A stretch of 64,000 nucleotides of DNA from Alphaproteobacteria bacterium (GTDB lineage Bacteria > Pseudomonadota > Alphaproteobacteria > Bin95). Below, in pieces: positions 51,646 through 60,819 of the stretch. Below the pieces are notes generated by a model that searched no databases, was not told the origin of the DNA, and saw nothing but the letters and a program-made list of their open reading frames with translations. How positions within the stretch are numbered: the first letter of the stretch is position 1; every line of letters starts with the position of its first letter. The stretch lies in contig JACKII010000005.1 in assembly GCA_020638555.1 (NCBI GenBank), forward strand, positions 62,001 to 126,000. The letters are read 5' to 3'. The position numbers and the translations under genes are program-made.

Positions 51646-51800
51646 GCGTCCCTCGATACGGCGCTGTCGCGCCTACTCGGGATGAAGCGGACGGGTGGCG
51701 GCACCATGCGGCCCTGAAGGGTGGCGATGGAGCGCCGCCCGCTTGTCCCCAGTCCGCCCTTCCCCCCGAGGTGGGCCGCAGGCCCGTATCGAGGGGCGCA
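51646..51800. repeat. ~155-bp inverted-repeat element (REP/MITE-like)
   Basis: Arms GCGTCCCTCGATACGG (51646-51661) and CCGTATCGAGGGGCGC (51785-51800) are near-perfect complements, and inner arms around AAGCGGACGGG and CCGCCCGCTT also pair. The CCTCGATACGGCGCT..CTACTCGGGATGA wording resembles a small dispersed element of proteobacteria. It occupies most of the 273-bp gap at 51630-51902. Confidence 0.75.
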
Positions 51801-51822
51801 TCGCCGCCCCCGAAACGGCAAC

Positions 51823-51850
51823 AGCGCCCGATCCCAGGGGATCGGGCGCT
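51823..51850 (-). terminator. Palindromic hairpin downstream of the Pot-like operon
   Basis: Perfect 13-bp stem AGCGCCCGATCCC with 2-nt centre, 52 bp after the binding-protein stop on the minus strand. Followed by TGTTGCCGTTT, a weak U-rich run, so a plausible intrinsic terminator of the four-gene transporter operon. Confidence 0.6.
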
Positions 51851-51902
51851 GCCTTCGCAAACGCCAAGGCCCGGGCCGAACCGGGCGGCACTCATTTCGG
51901 CG

Positions 51903-52967
51903 TTATTTGGCGACCCAGGCGTTCCAGCGCTCGGTCAGCTCTTCCAGCCGGTCGACCCAGAAGTCGTTCGCTTCCTGCGAGCCGCCGAACAGGCCGGTGG
52001 TCAGGTTGGGGCCGGCCGGGATGCCCGCCAGCACGTCCGGCGGCAACATCGCCGCCGCCTCGACCCGGGTCGGGCCGTAGGGCAGGCGCTTCGCCGCCTC
52101 GGCCTGGCGGGCCGGGTCGCTGGCGAAGCTGATGTATTTGTGCGCCATGTCGATATAGGGCGACTTCGCCAGCACCACCCAGCTATCGATGGCATAGACG
52201 GTGTTGTCCCAGATCGGCTTCAGGTTGACGCCGGTCTTCTGCGCGTTGGCGATGCGCCCGGAATAGGCAATGGACAGGTCCACGTCACCGGCAGCCAGCC
52301 ATTCCGGCGCCTGGGCGCCGGCCTTCCACCACTGCACCAGCGGCTTGATCTCGTCGAGCTTGGCGAAGGCCCGGTCCACGCCCTCGTCGGTGGACAGCAC
52401 CTTGTAGACGTCGTCCGGCGCGACACCGTCGGCCATCAGCGCGATTTCCAGGTTCAGCTTCGGCCCCTGGCGCATGCCGCGCTTGCCGGGCCAGCGCTTG
52501 GTGTCCCAGAAATCCGCCATGCCGGTGGGCTCGTTGCCCTGCAACCGGTCGCCGTTATAGGCCATCAGCACCGACCAGACGATGACGCCGACGCCGCATT
52601 CGCTGGTGGCGTTCTTGATGAACTTGTCCTTCGGCGGCAGCTTCGACCAGTCGAGCGGGGCGAACACGCCCTCCTCGCAGCCGCGGATCATCTCGGCGGT
52701 TTCGACCTGCACCACGTCCCAGGGCACCTGTCCGGTTTCCTGCATCGCCTGGAACTGGCCCCAGCCGCCCAGATAAGTGTCCTCCTTGAAGGGAATGCCC
52801 TCCTGCTTGGCGAACGGCGCGTAATAGATGTCGCGCTGGCGGTCCTGGGCGGCACCGCCCCAGCCGACAATGGTGAAATCGCGCGCCTGGGCCGTGCCGG
52901 CCAGCGCCGTCAGGGCCAGGAGCCCCGCGGCAGTCAGAAGGGACAAGGGTTTCATTCGGCGTTTCAT
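51903..52967 (-). CDS. Extracellular solute-binding protein, spermidine/putrescine (PotD)-type
   Basis: 354 residues; signal peptide to about AGTAQA (residue 28). RDFTIVGWGGAAQDRQRDIYYAPFAKQEGI opens the mature protein as in family 1 polyamine-type binding proteins; VVQVETAEMIRGCEEGVFAPLDWSKL and LAGDVDLSIAYSGRIANA follow. Start at 52967 has AAGGAGG nine bases upstream. Promoter-distal gene of the transporter operon, then a hairpin. The ligand is uncertain. Confidence 0.9.
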   Translation of the reverse strand: MKRRMKPLSLLTAAGLLALTALAGTAQARDFTIVGWGGAAQDRQRDIYYAPFAKQEGIPFKEDTYLGGWGQFQAMQETGQVPWDVVQVETAEMIRGCEEGVFAPLDWSKLPPKDKFIKNATSECGVGVIVWSVLMAYNGDRLQGNEPTGMADFWDTKRWPGKRGMRQGPKLNLEIALMADGVAPDDVYKVLSTDEGVDRAFAKLDEIKPLVQWWKAGAQAPEWLAAGDVDLSIAYSGRIANAQKTGVNLKPIWDNTVYAIDSWVVLAKSPYIDMAHKYISFASDPARQAEAAKRLPYGPTRVEAAAMLPPDVLAGIPAGPNLTTGLFGGSQEANDFWVDRLEELTERWNAWVAK

Positions 52968-53010
52968 TGGGGGCAGCCTCCTTGTGGGTATTGTGCCGGT
53001 TGGGATCATT

Positions 53011-53844
53011 TCAGGTCGGGCGCCGGTTCCGCAAGCGCTCGGAGCGCCAGCGCAGCAATTCCATCGTCACCAGCAACACGACGGAAATGCCGACCAGGAA
53101 CACCGCCAGCGCGACAATGCTGGGGTCGAGCTTGTCGCGCAGGGCGTTGAACATGCGCCGCGGCACGGTGAACTGTTCCGGCCCGGCCAGGAACAGCGCC
53201 ACGACCACGTCGTCGAACGAGGTCACGAAGGCGAACACCGCGCCGGAGAGAATGCCGGGCGCCGTCAGCGGCAGGGTGACGGTGAAAAAGCCGGTCAGCG
53301 GCCCCGCCCCAAGGCTGGCGGCGGCCCGCACCATGTTGCGGTCGAAGCCGTGCAACGTCGCGGTCACGGTGATGACCACGAACGGGATCGCCAGCACCGT
53401 GTGCGCCACGATCAGGCCCAGAAAGGAATGCACCAGGCCGAAGGGGGCGAAGGCCAGATAGACCGCCAGCGCGGTGATGACGATCGGCACCACCATCGGG
53501 CTGACCAGCAGCGCGCCGACCCAGCGCTTGCCGGGAAAGTCCGCATAGGCGAGGCCGTAGGCCGCCAGCGTGCCGATGGTGGTGGCCAGCACGGTGGTGC
53601 CGGCGCCGACGATGACGCTGTTCCAGAGCGCCGGCATCCAGGGCCGGGGCGCGAACACCGCCTCGTACCACTGCCACGAGAAGCCTTGCAGCGGATAGCT
53701 CAGATAGGTGCCGCCGTTGAACGACAGCGGCACCACCGCCAGGATCGGCGCCAGCATGAAGACGAAGCCGAGCCCGGCCAGCACCCGGATCGCGGCGGCG
53801 CCGAGCCGCTCCGGCGGGGATCGATAGGGGCGGACCGCGGCCAT
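53011..53844 (-). CDS. ABC transporter permease, PotC-type
   Basis: 277-residue inner-membrane protein, about six helices. The EAA loop reads FDRNMVRAAASLGAGPLTGFFTVTLPL. FSWQWYEAVFAPRPW near the N-terminus is typical of PotC. ATG at 53844 lies four bases after the PotB-like stop; the in-frame 53913 start would overlap it by 65 bp. Confidence 0.92.
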   Translation of the reverse strand: MAAVRPYRSPPERLGAAAIRVLAGLGFVFMLAPILAVVPLSFNGGTYLSYPLQGFSWQWYEAVFAPRPWMPALWNSVIVGAGTTVLATTIGTLAAYGLAYADFPGKRWVGALLVSPMVVPIVITALAVYLAFAPFGLVHSFLGLIVAHTVLAIPFVVITVTATLHGFDRNMVRAAASLGAGPLTGFFTVTLPLTAPGILSGAVFAFVTSFDDVVVALFLAGPEQFTVPRRMFNALRDKLDPSIVALAVFLVGISVVLLVTMELLRWRSERLRNRRPT

Positions 53845-53848
53845 CGTC

Positions 53849-55069
53849 TCAGCCCAGCCGCAGGTTCTTCGCGCCGGCATAGCGGCCGAAGATCGGATAG
53901 ATGACGGCGACACAGCACAACAGCACCAGCGCCAGCGCGCTCGCCAGCCCCCAGTTGGCGGTGCCGAGCGCCGACTGCGCGATCAGCGCGGACAGCATCT
54001 GGTCCGCGCTGCCGCCGACCAGCGCCGGCGTCACGTAAAAGCCGATGGAAAGAACGAACACCAGCAGGCAACCGGCACCCAGGCCCGGAATGGTCTGCGG
54101 GAAATACACGGTCAGGAAGGCGCTCAGCGGCGGCGCGCCCAGCGAGGCCGCCGCCCGCACATGGTCGCGCGGAATGCTCTTCATCACGCTGTAGAGCGGC
54201 AGGATCAGGAAGGGCAGCAAGATATGGACCATGGCGACATAGACGCCGATGCGGTTGAAGATCAGCTGTTGCGGCGCGTCCACCAGCCCCAGCGCCAGCA
54301 GGGCGCCGTTGATGATGCCCTCCTTCTGCAACAGCACCACCCAGGCGGCCGTGCGCACCAGGAGCGAGATCCAGAACGGCAGCAGCACCAGGATGAACAG
54401 CAGCCGCCCGGTCCGCTTGCCCGCCATCGCCATGACATAGGCCATGGGATAGCCGATGCCGGCGCACAGCAGGGTGACGACGATGGCGATCCAGAACGTC
54501 ACCTCCAGCCGGTCGATATAGACCTGCTTTTCCGGCGGCACGCTGCGGATGCCGGCGTCGAAATCGTGCTCCAGGTCCACCGCCTGCAACACGAACCGGT
54601 CGGTCAGGCGGGCGCTGGCGGCCTTGAGCGAGCGCCAGGTTTCCAGCTTGCCCCAGTCCGGGTCGATGGCGATGACGGCGTCCTTGTAGGGCGCCTCCAG
54701 CCGCTTTGCCCGGCGCCCGGTCTTCATCGCCAGGCTGCGCAGCCCGCTTTCCTCGTAATTCAGCCGCGTGCTGGCCCGCGGCAGCGTCTTGTCGGCATAA
54801 GCCGCGCGGAAATCCCGCACCAGCAGCGCAAACGCTTCCTCGCCGGGCAGGGCCTTGCCGTCCCAGGCATCCAGCCAGGCGGAGAGGTGCGGCGTCGCCT
54901 GACGAAACTCCGGCGCGTGCACCGCATTGGTCAGCAGCGAGCCGATGGGCCAGACAAAGGCCAGCAGCATCAGCACCAGGGCCGGCGCCAGCAGCATCAG
55001 CGCGGTCAGTTGCTTGCGCCGGCTGGCGGCGCGCAGCTTGGCCCGCAGGCTGACCTCGCCGGCGCTCAT
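53849..55069 (-). CDS. ABC transporter permease, PotB-type
   Basis: 406 residues, longer than the usual ~300 because of a periplasmic insertion of about 120 residues (roughly 55-180) after the first helix, as in some alphaproteobacterial PotB-like proteins. The EAA loop is IPRDHVRAAASLGAPPLSAFLTVYFP. Start overlaps the ATPase stop (ATGA). Confidence 0.91.
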   Translation of the reverse strand: MSAGEVSLRAKLRAASRRKQLTALMLLAPALVLMLLAFVWPIGSLLTNAVHAPEFRQATPHLSAWLDAWDGKALPGEEAFALLVRDFRAAYADKTLPRASTRLNYEESGLRSLAMKTGRRAKRLEAPYKDAVIAIDPDWGKLETWRSLKAASARLTDRFVLQAVDLEHDFDAGIRSVPPEKQVYIDRLEVTFWIAIVVTLLCAGIGYPMAYVMAMAGKRTGRLLFILVLLPFWISLLVRTAAWVVLLQKEGIINGALLALGLVDAPQQLIFNRIGVYVAMVHILLPFLILPLYSVMKSIPRDHVRAAASLGAPPLSAFLTVYFPQTIPGLGAGCLLVFVLSIGFYVTPALVGGSADQMLSALIAQSALGTANWGLASALALVLLCCVAVIYPIFGRYAGAKNLRLG

Positions 55070-56163
55070 GCCGATGGGTCCAGGGCGCGGCAATGGTCCG
55101 GCGCGCAACCCAGATGCACCGCGGCGCCGGGACCGAGACCGTCGGCGGCGCCCAAGGGCAGTTTCAGCATCATCGGGTCCGCGCCCGCCGCCACATGCAG
55201 GCGCACATGGTCGCCGAAATAGATGGTCTCCACCACCTGCGCGGCGATGCGGTTGCCAGCCGTCTCGCCATCGCCGTCGCGCAGCAGGCTGAGGCGTTCC
55301 GGGCGGACCGAGACCAGCGTGCGCCCGTCCGCGGCCGGGCTGACCGGCAGGGCGCGGATGACCTCGCCGGTGTCGAGCCGCACCCGGCAGAGCCCGTCGC
55401 CGTCGTCCGCCGCCTCGACCCGGCCGGCAAGCGCATTGTTCTCGCCCAGGAAATTGGCGACAAAGCTGTTCGTCGGCTCTTCGTAGAGCGCTTCCGGCGT
55501 ATCCAACTGCTGCACGATGCCCTCGTGGAACACGGCCACCCGGTTCGACATGGTCAGCGCTTCGCTCTGGTCGTGCGTGACATAGACGACGGTGGTGCCC
55601 AACTGCCCGTGCAGGTGCTTCAACTCCAACTGCATCTGCTCGCGCAGATTCTTGTCCAGCGCGCCCAGCGGCTCGTCCATCAGCACCAGGTCGGGCTGGA
55701 AGATCAGGGCGCGCGCCACGGCGACCCGCTGCTGCTGCCCGCCGGACAGCTGGGCGGGATAGCGCTCCTCCAGCCCGGTCAGCTTCACCATGTCGACCGC
55801 CCGGCGGATTGCCTCGGCGATGGCCTGCCGGCCGGCACCGCGCCGCTTCAGCGGATAGGCCAGGTTCTGGGCCACGGTCATGTGCGGGAACAGGGCATAG
55901 TTCTGAAACACCATGCCCATGGAGCGCTTGTGCGCCGGCACCGAGGCCAGCGAGCGGCCCGCCAGCAGAATGTCGCCCGCCGTGGGCGCCTCGAAGCCGG
56001 CCAGCATCATCAGCGTCGTGGTCTTGCCCGAGCCGGACGGCCCCAGCAGCGTCAGGAACTCGCCCCGCTCGATGTCCAGGTTCAGATTGTCGACGACATT
56101 CACCCGGCCGTCATAGGTCTTCTCGACACCACGAAACGCAACAATCGGTTCTAGGGCTCTCAT
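55066..56163 (-). CDS. ABC transporter ATP-binding protein, PotA-type
   Basis: 365 residues. Walker A LLGPSGSGKTTTLMML, Q-loop MVFQNYALFPHMTV, signature QLSGGQQQRVAVARAL, Walker B LVLMDEPLGALD, switch VTHDQSEAL. C-terminal TOBE_2 domain from about 240 (VRPERLSLLRDG). Start uncertain: in-frame ATGs at 56217 and 56244 exist; MRALEPIVAFRGVEKTYDG fits the family best. First gene of the operon. Confidence 0.92.
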   Translation of the reverse strand: MRALEPIVAFRGVEKTYDGRVNVVDNLNLDIERGEFLTLLGPSGSGKTTTLMMLAGFEAPTAGDILLAGRSLASVPAHKRSMGMVFQNYALFPHMTVAQNLAYPLKRRGAGRQAIAEAIRRAVDMVKLTGLEERYPAQLSGGQQQRVAVARALIFQPDLVLMDEPLGALDKNLREQMQLELKHLHGQLGTTVVYVTHDQSEALTMSNRVAVFHEGIVQQLDTPEALYEEPTNSFVANFLGENNALAGRVEAADDGDGLCRVRLDTGEVIRALPVSPAADGRTLVSVRPERLSLLRDGDGETAGNRIAAQVVETIYFGDHVRLHVAAGADPMMLKLPLGAADGLGPGAAVHLGCAPDHCRALDPSA

Positions 56164-56330
56164 CGCGATCCTGGCACGGGCTCCGGCAGGGGGAGCGGAA
56201 CGGCTGGGGCTGGCCATCGGAGGATCGGGTCGGCCATGTCCCAAAGGGGGGATACGGTGTCAGGTTAACCCCCGGCACCGGCGCCGACAATCGGCTTGCC
56301 GCCGCATCGCCCTTATTCCATCGTCGTACG

Positions 56331-57815
56331 TCAAACTGCGATGGCGAGGGACGGCCTCTCCCGCCGCGCCGGCGCTTCGGCCCGGCCGAACACCGCGCCG
56401 ATGCCGATCAGCACCGGCCCGCCGTCGACCGCCGCCCGTCCGCGCTCGCAAAGCCAGGCGAGCGACCCCGTCTCCACCGCCTCTCCCGGACGGGAGACGT
56501 CGCGGGCGACCACCACCGGCGTTTCCGGCGCCGCGCCCGCCGCGATCAGGCGCGTGGCGAACGCCGCCGCCGTGCCGCCGCCCATATAGACCATGGTCGT
56601 GGTGCGCCGGTCGGCGAGGCCGGGCCAGTCAAGCGTCTCCGGCAGGCGGCCATGGCGGGAATGACCGGTGACGAAGCGCACCGACTGGGCATGGTCGCGG
56701 TGGGTCAGGGAAACGCCGAGGCCCGCCGCCAGCGCGCTCGCCGCGGTGATGCCGGGGACGACGGCCACCGGGATGCCGTCCGCCTCCAGCCGGGCGATTT
56801 CCTCGCCGGCCCGGCCGAACACCATCGGGTCGCCGGATTTCAGCCGCACCACATGCTTGCCCTGGCGGGCGAGCTTGACCATCAGGTCGTTGATGTCCTC
56901 CTGCCGGCAACTGTCGCGACGGCCGCGCTTGCCGACCAGCATGCGCCTGGCCTCGCGCCGGGCGAGATCCAGCACATCCTCGCCGACCAGATCGTCGAAC
57001 AGGATCACGTCCGCGGACTGCAGGGCGCGCAGGCCTTTGAGCGTCAGGTGTTCCGCATCGCCCGGACCGGCACCGACCAGGGTGACGCGGCCCCGCGGTG
57101 CGGCGGGAGCGGCGGCGGCCGCGGCCAGCAACCGGCCCGCATCGTCCGCACCATCGGCCGCATCATCGGCCGGTGGTGGCGCGGTGAACGCCCGGTCGCT
57201 GAAGCGCTCCCAGAAGCGGCGGCGGGCCGCACCCGACCGCAGCGAGGCCGCCACCTGGCCGCGAACCTGCTGCGCCAGCGCCGCCCAGGCGGCGAGACCG
57301 GGCGGCAGCAGCGCCTCGATCCGCCGGCGGATGGCCTGGCCGAGGATCGGTGCGGCGCCATCGGTGGAAATGCCGATCACCACCGGCGAGCGGTTGACGA
57401 TGGCGCCGAACTGAAAGTCGCAGAACCCCGGCCGGTCGATCACGTTCACCGGCACGCCGGCCGCGCGGGCGAGCGCCGCCAGCCCAGCCGCCTCCGCGTC
57501 GCTGGCGGCATCGGCGACCAGCAGCGCGGCCCCGGCCAGCGCCGCGCCGCATCCGGCCCTGTCGCCGCATGGCGGAGCGACCCGGCAGCCGCCCCCGTTG
57601 CAGCAGCGCCGCCATTTCCGGCTCCAGGTCGGCGGCGTAGACGGTCACATCGGCGCCGGCCGCAGCCAGCAATTCCGCCTTCCAGGCCGCCGCCGCTGAA
57701 CCGCCCGCCACCGCCGCGCGCGCCGGCCAGCCAGATCGAAAAACACCGGCAGCTTGGCGAGTCTGCCCAGCCGGTTCGGGGCGGCATCAGCCGGCTTCCG
57801 CAAGGGCGTGGTCAT
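56331..57815 (-). pseudogene. cysG: Siroheme synthase CysG (frameshifted)
   Basis: Would make siroheme for NirB: precorrin-2 dehydrogenase/ferrochelatase plus uroporphyrinogen-III C-methyltransferase. It begins MTTPLRKPADAAPNRLGRL at 57815 inside the nasA end. Reading is broken twice: an extra two bases in a CGCGCGCGC run (57715-57723) and one extra G in a G5 tract near 57594. From 57455 down to 56331 it is open: VIGISTDGAAPILGQAIRRRIE (dehydrogenase end), then VTLVGAGPGDAEHLTLKGLRAL, VVRLKSGDPMVFGRAGEE and VPGITAASALAAGLG (methyltransferase). Either sequencing error or real decay. Confidence 0.8.
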
Positions 57816-60458
57816 GGATCAGCCTCCCGATTTCGGCGCGGCACGAGCCGCAATTGGTGCCGGCGCCGGTGGCGGCGCCCACCGCGTCAACATTCGCGCA
57901 ACCGCCGACCGCGGCCGCGGCGATCTCGTTCGCGCCCACATTCAGGCAGGCGCAGACAATGGCGCCGCGGTCCGGCCGGTCCGCGCCGGGCCGACCCGCC
58001 AGCAGGCGGAAGCGGTCTTCCGCGGCGCAGGCGGCGCCCAACTGCTCCGCCGCCCAGGTGCGGGAGACCCGCACCGGCTCGCGCCCGGCGAACAGCAGGC
58101 CGGCGCAGCGCCCGTCGCGAAAGGCGGCGAACCGGTGCTGGCCCTGGGCGTTGTCCCAATAGGACAGCACCTCCAGCGCGGCCCCGTCCGCGGGCGCGAA
58201 CAGCGCCGCCGCGAACCGGTCCCAGGCCGCCGGCGGCGCGGTGCCGGCGCATTCCAGCCGCCAGCCACCGGCGACGGGCGCCATCGCCGCATAGTCGAAC
58301 GCGCCTGGCTCCGGCGGCTCCGCCAGCACGGCAAAGGCGTGCCAGGCGGCGCGATAGGGGCGAGGCGCGCCGGCGTGTGCTTCAGCTCCGGCTGGCCGGA
58401 GATCGGATCGGTGTGGGCCGCCATCAGCGCGCTGGCCCGGGCCCGGCTCGCATACTGGTCGGTCCAGTGCATCGGCAGGAACAGCGTGCCCGGCAATGGC
58501 CGCTCGCTCACCACCGCCCGCACCACCGCCCGGCCGCGGGCGGTGGCGACCCAGGCGAGGCCGCCGTCGGCGATGCCGAAGCGCCGGGCATCGTCGGGGT
58601 GCAGTTCGACGAAGGGTTCGGCGCTATGGGCCATCAGCGCGCGGCGTCCGGGCGGTGCGCGTCATGGTGTGCCACTGGTCGCGGATGCGCCCGGTGGTCA
58701 GGCGCAGCGGATAGGCCGCGTCGGGCGCCTCCACCGGCGGGCGATAGACCACCGGCACCAGGCGCGCCTGCCGTCGCCGGTGTAGAAGCGCCCATCGGCG
58801 AAGAACCGGGACCGCCCGGCGGCATCGCCGACCGGCCGCGGCCACTGGAACGGCGCCAGCACCGCATAGTCGGCCGCCGAGAGCCGGGCGACACCGGACA
58901 GGTCCAGGTCGCGCGCGCCGCCATTGGCCAGCCCGGTGAGCGCGGCGTGCTCGGCGAAGATCTCCGCCGGCCCGGCATAGGCGAAGGCGTTGCCGAAGCC
59001 CATGCGCCGGGCCACCTCGCAGATCTGCCACCAGTCCGACCGCGCCTCCCCCGGCGGCGGCAGGAAGCGGCGCTGGCGCGAAATCCGGCGCTCGGAGTTG
59101 GTGACGCTGCCGTCCTTCTCGCCCCAGGCCGCGGCCGGCAGCAGCACATGGGCCAGGTCGGCGGTGTCGGTGGCCGCCGTCATGTCCGAGACGACCACGA
59201 ACGGGCAGGCCGCCAGCGCGGCGCGCACCCGGTCCGCCTCCGGCAGGCTGTCGACCGGGTTGGTTGCCATGATCCAGAGCGCCTTGATCCGCCCGTCCGC
59301 CACCGCCTCGAACAGGTCCACCGCCTTCAGGCCGGGAGAGGCCGCCATGCGCGGCGCATTCCAGAAGGTCTGCACCAGCCAGCGATGCTGCGGGTTGGCG
59401 AGGTCCATGTGCGCGGCCAGCATGTTGGCGAGCCCGCCCACCTCGCGCCCGCCCATGGCATTGGGCTGGCCGGTGACCGAGAACGGCCCCATGCCGGGCC
59501 GGCCGATGCGGCCGGTGGCCAGATGGCAGTTCAGGATCGCATTGACCTTGTCGGTGCCGGCCGAGGACTGGTTCACGCCCTGGCTGTAGACGGTGACCGT
59601 GCGCCGGGTCTCCGCAAACCAGGACCAGAAGCGCATGATCGCCACCGGCTCCAGGCCGGTCAGGCCCGCCACCCGGCCCAGGCTCATGCCCGCCGCCGCA
59701 TCCAGGGCCGCCTCCAGGCCGGCGGTGTGGCGGTCCAGATAGCCGCGGTCCAGATGGCAGCCGAGCGCCAGATGGTGCAGCAGGCCGTTGAACAGCGCCA
59801 CGTCGCTGCCGGGTGCCAGCGGCAGGTGCAGGTCGGCGATCTCGCAGGTGGCGGTTTCGCGCGGGTCGATGACGACGACGCGGGTGCCGCGGGCACGCCG
59901 GGCGTCCGCCAGGCGCTGAAACAGCACCGGATGACACCAGGCGAGGTTGGAGCCGGTCAGCACCACCAGATCGGCCTGCTCCAGATCCTCGTAACAGCCC
60001 GGCACCGTGTCCGACCCGAACGCCCGCTTGTGGCCGGCCACCGATGACGCCATGCACAGCCGGCTGTTGGTGTCGATATTGGCGGTGCCGACAAAGCCCT
60101 TCATCCACTTGTTGGCGACGTAATAGTCCTCGGTCAGCATCTGGCCGGAGCCATAAAAGGCGACGCTGTCCGGCCCGTGCTCGCGGATGGCGGCGGCGAA
60201 CCGGTCCGCCACCAGGTCCAGCGCCTCGCCCCAGCCGGTGCGCAGCCCGTGTACCCGCGGATGCCGCAGCCGGCCGTCCTGGCCCAGCGTCTCGCCCAGG
60301 GCCGAGCCCTTGGAGCAGAGCCGGCCGAAATTGGCCGGATGGTCCGGGTCGCCCCGGACCTCGGCCGATTGCCCGTCCGCCGCCGGCCGGGCGAGCACGC
60401 CGCAGCCGACGCCGCAATAGGGGCAGGTGGTGCGGGTCCAGCCGTCCTCGCTCGTCAT
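57787..60458 (-). pseudogene. nasA: Assimilatory nitrate reductase NasA (frameshifted)
   Basis: Cytoplasmic molybdenum enzyme reducing nitrate to nitrite. The open part 60458-58698 has the [4Fe-4S] site CPYCGVGCGV..LCSKG, then VGTANIDTNSRLCMASSV, VYSQGVNQSSAGTDKVNAI and TGQPNAMGGREVGG, and VTNSERRISRQRRFLPPPGEA. The last third changes frame three times, each time at a CGCGC tract (58762-58767, 58637-58643, 58365-58370), continuing through TTGRIRDQWHTMTRTARTPR, MAHSAEPFVELHPDDARR and a C-terminal BFD-type 2Fe-2S domain (CACLNVGANEI..NCGSCRAEI). Removing two bases at each tract restores one frame. Confidence 0.83.
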
Positions 60459-60468
60459 GGCCCCGCCC

Positions 60469-60819
60469 TCACGCCGCCCGCGCCGCGCCGAGGGCGGCGA
60501 GGTCCAGCAGCAACCGCCCCGCCTCCACCCGCACCGGATAGGTGGCGACGCGGCCCTCGTCCGGCCCTTCCGCCTCGCCGGTTGCCAGGTCGATGACCCA
60601 GTTGTGCAGCGGGCAGGTGACCGAGCCGCCATGGACGATGCCCTGGCTGAGCGGCCCGTCCTTGTGCGGGCACCGGTCGTCGAGCGCGAACACGCGGTCG
60701 TCGGCGGCGCGGAACAGGGCGACGCAGCCGGCGCCGGTCTTGACCAGCCGTGCGCCTTCGCGCGGGATGGCCTCCAGCGGGCCGATATCGATCCAGGCCG
60801 GGGTCTTGGCGATCATCAT
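60469..60819 (-). CDS. nirD: Nitrite reductase [NAD(P)H] small subunit NirD
   Basis: 116-residue Rieske-fold protein. DRCPHKDGPLSQGIVHGGSVTCPLHNWVIDLATG contains the Cys-His/Cys-His cluster motifs (from about residue 49). Stop lies 10 bp before nasA; start overlaps nirB by four bases. Partner of NirB. Confidence 0.95.
   Translation of the reverse strand: MMIAKTPAWIDIGPLEAIPREGARLVKTGAGCVALFRAADDRVFALDDRCPHKDGPLSQGIVHGGSVTCPLHNWVIDLATGEAEGPDEGRVATYPVRVEAGRLLLDLAALGAARAA

Noticed and set aside
51903..56163. Assigning the PotABCD-like system to spermidine or putrescine
   Set aside because: Binding-site residues cannot be matched with confidence by eye; the family also moves other small cations and amino-sugar compounds.
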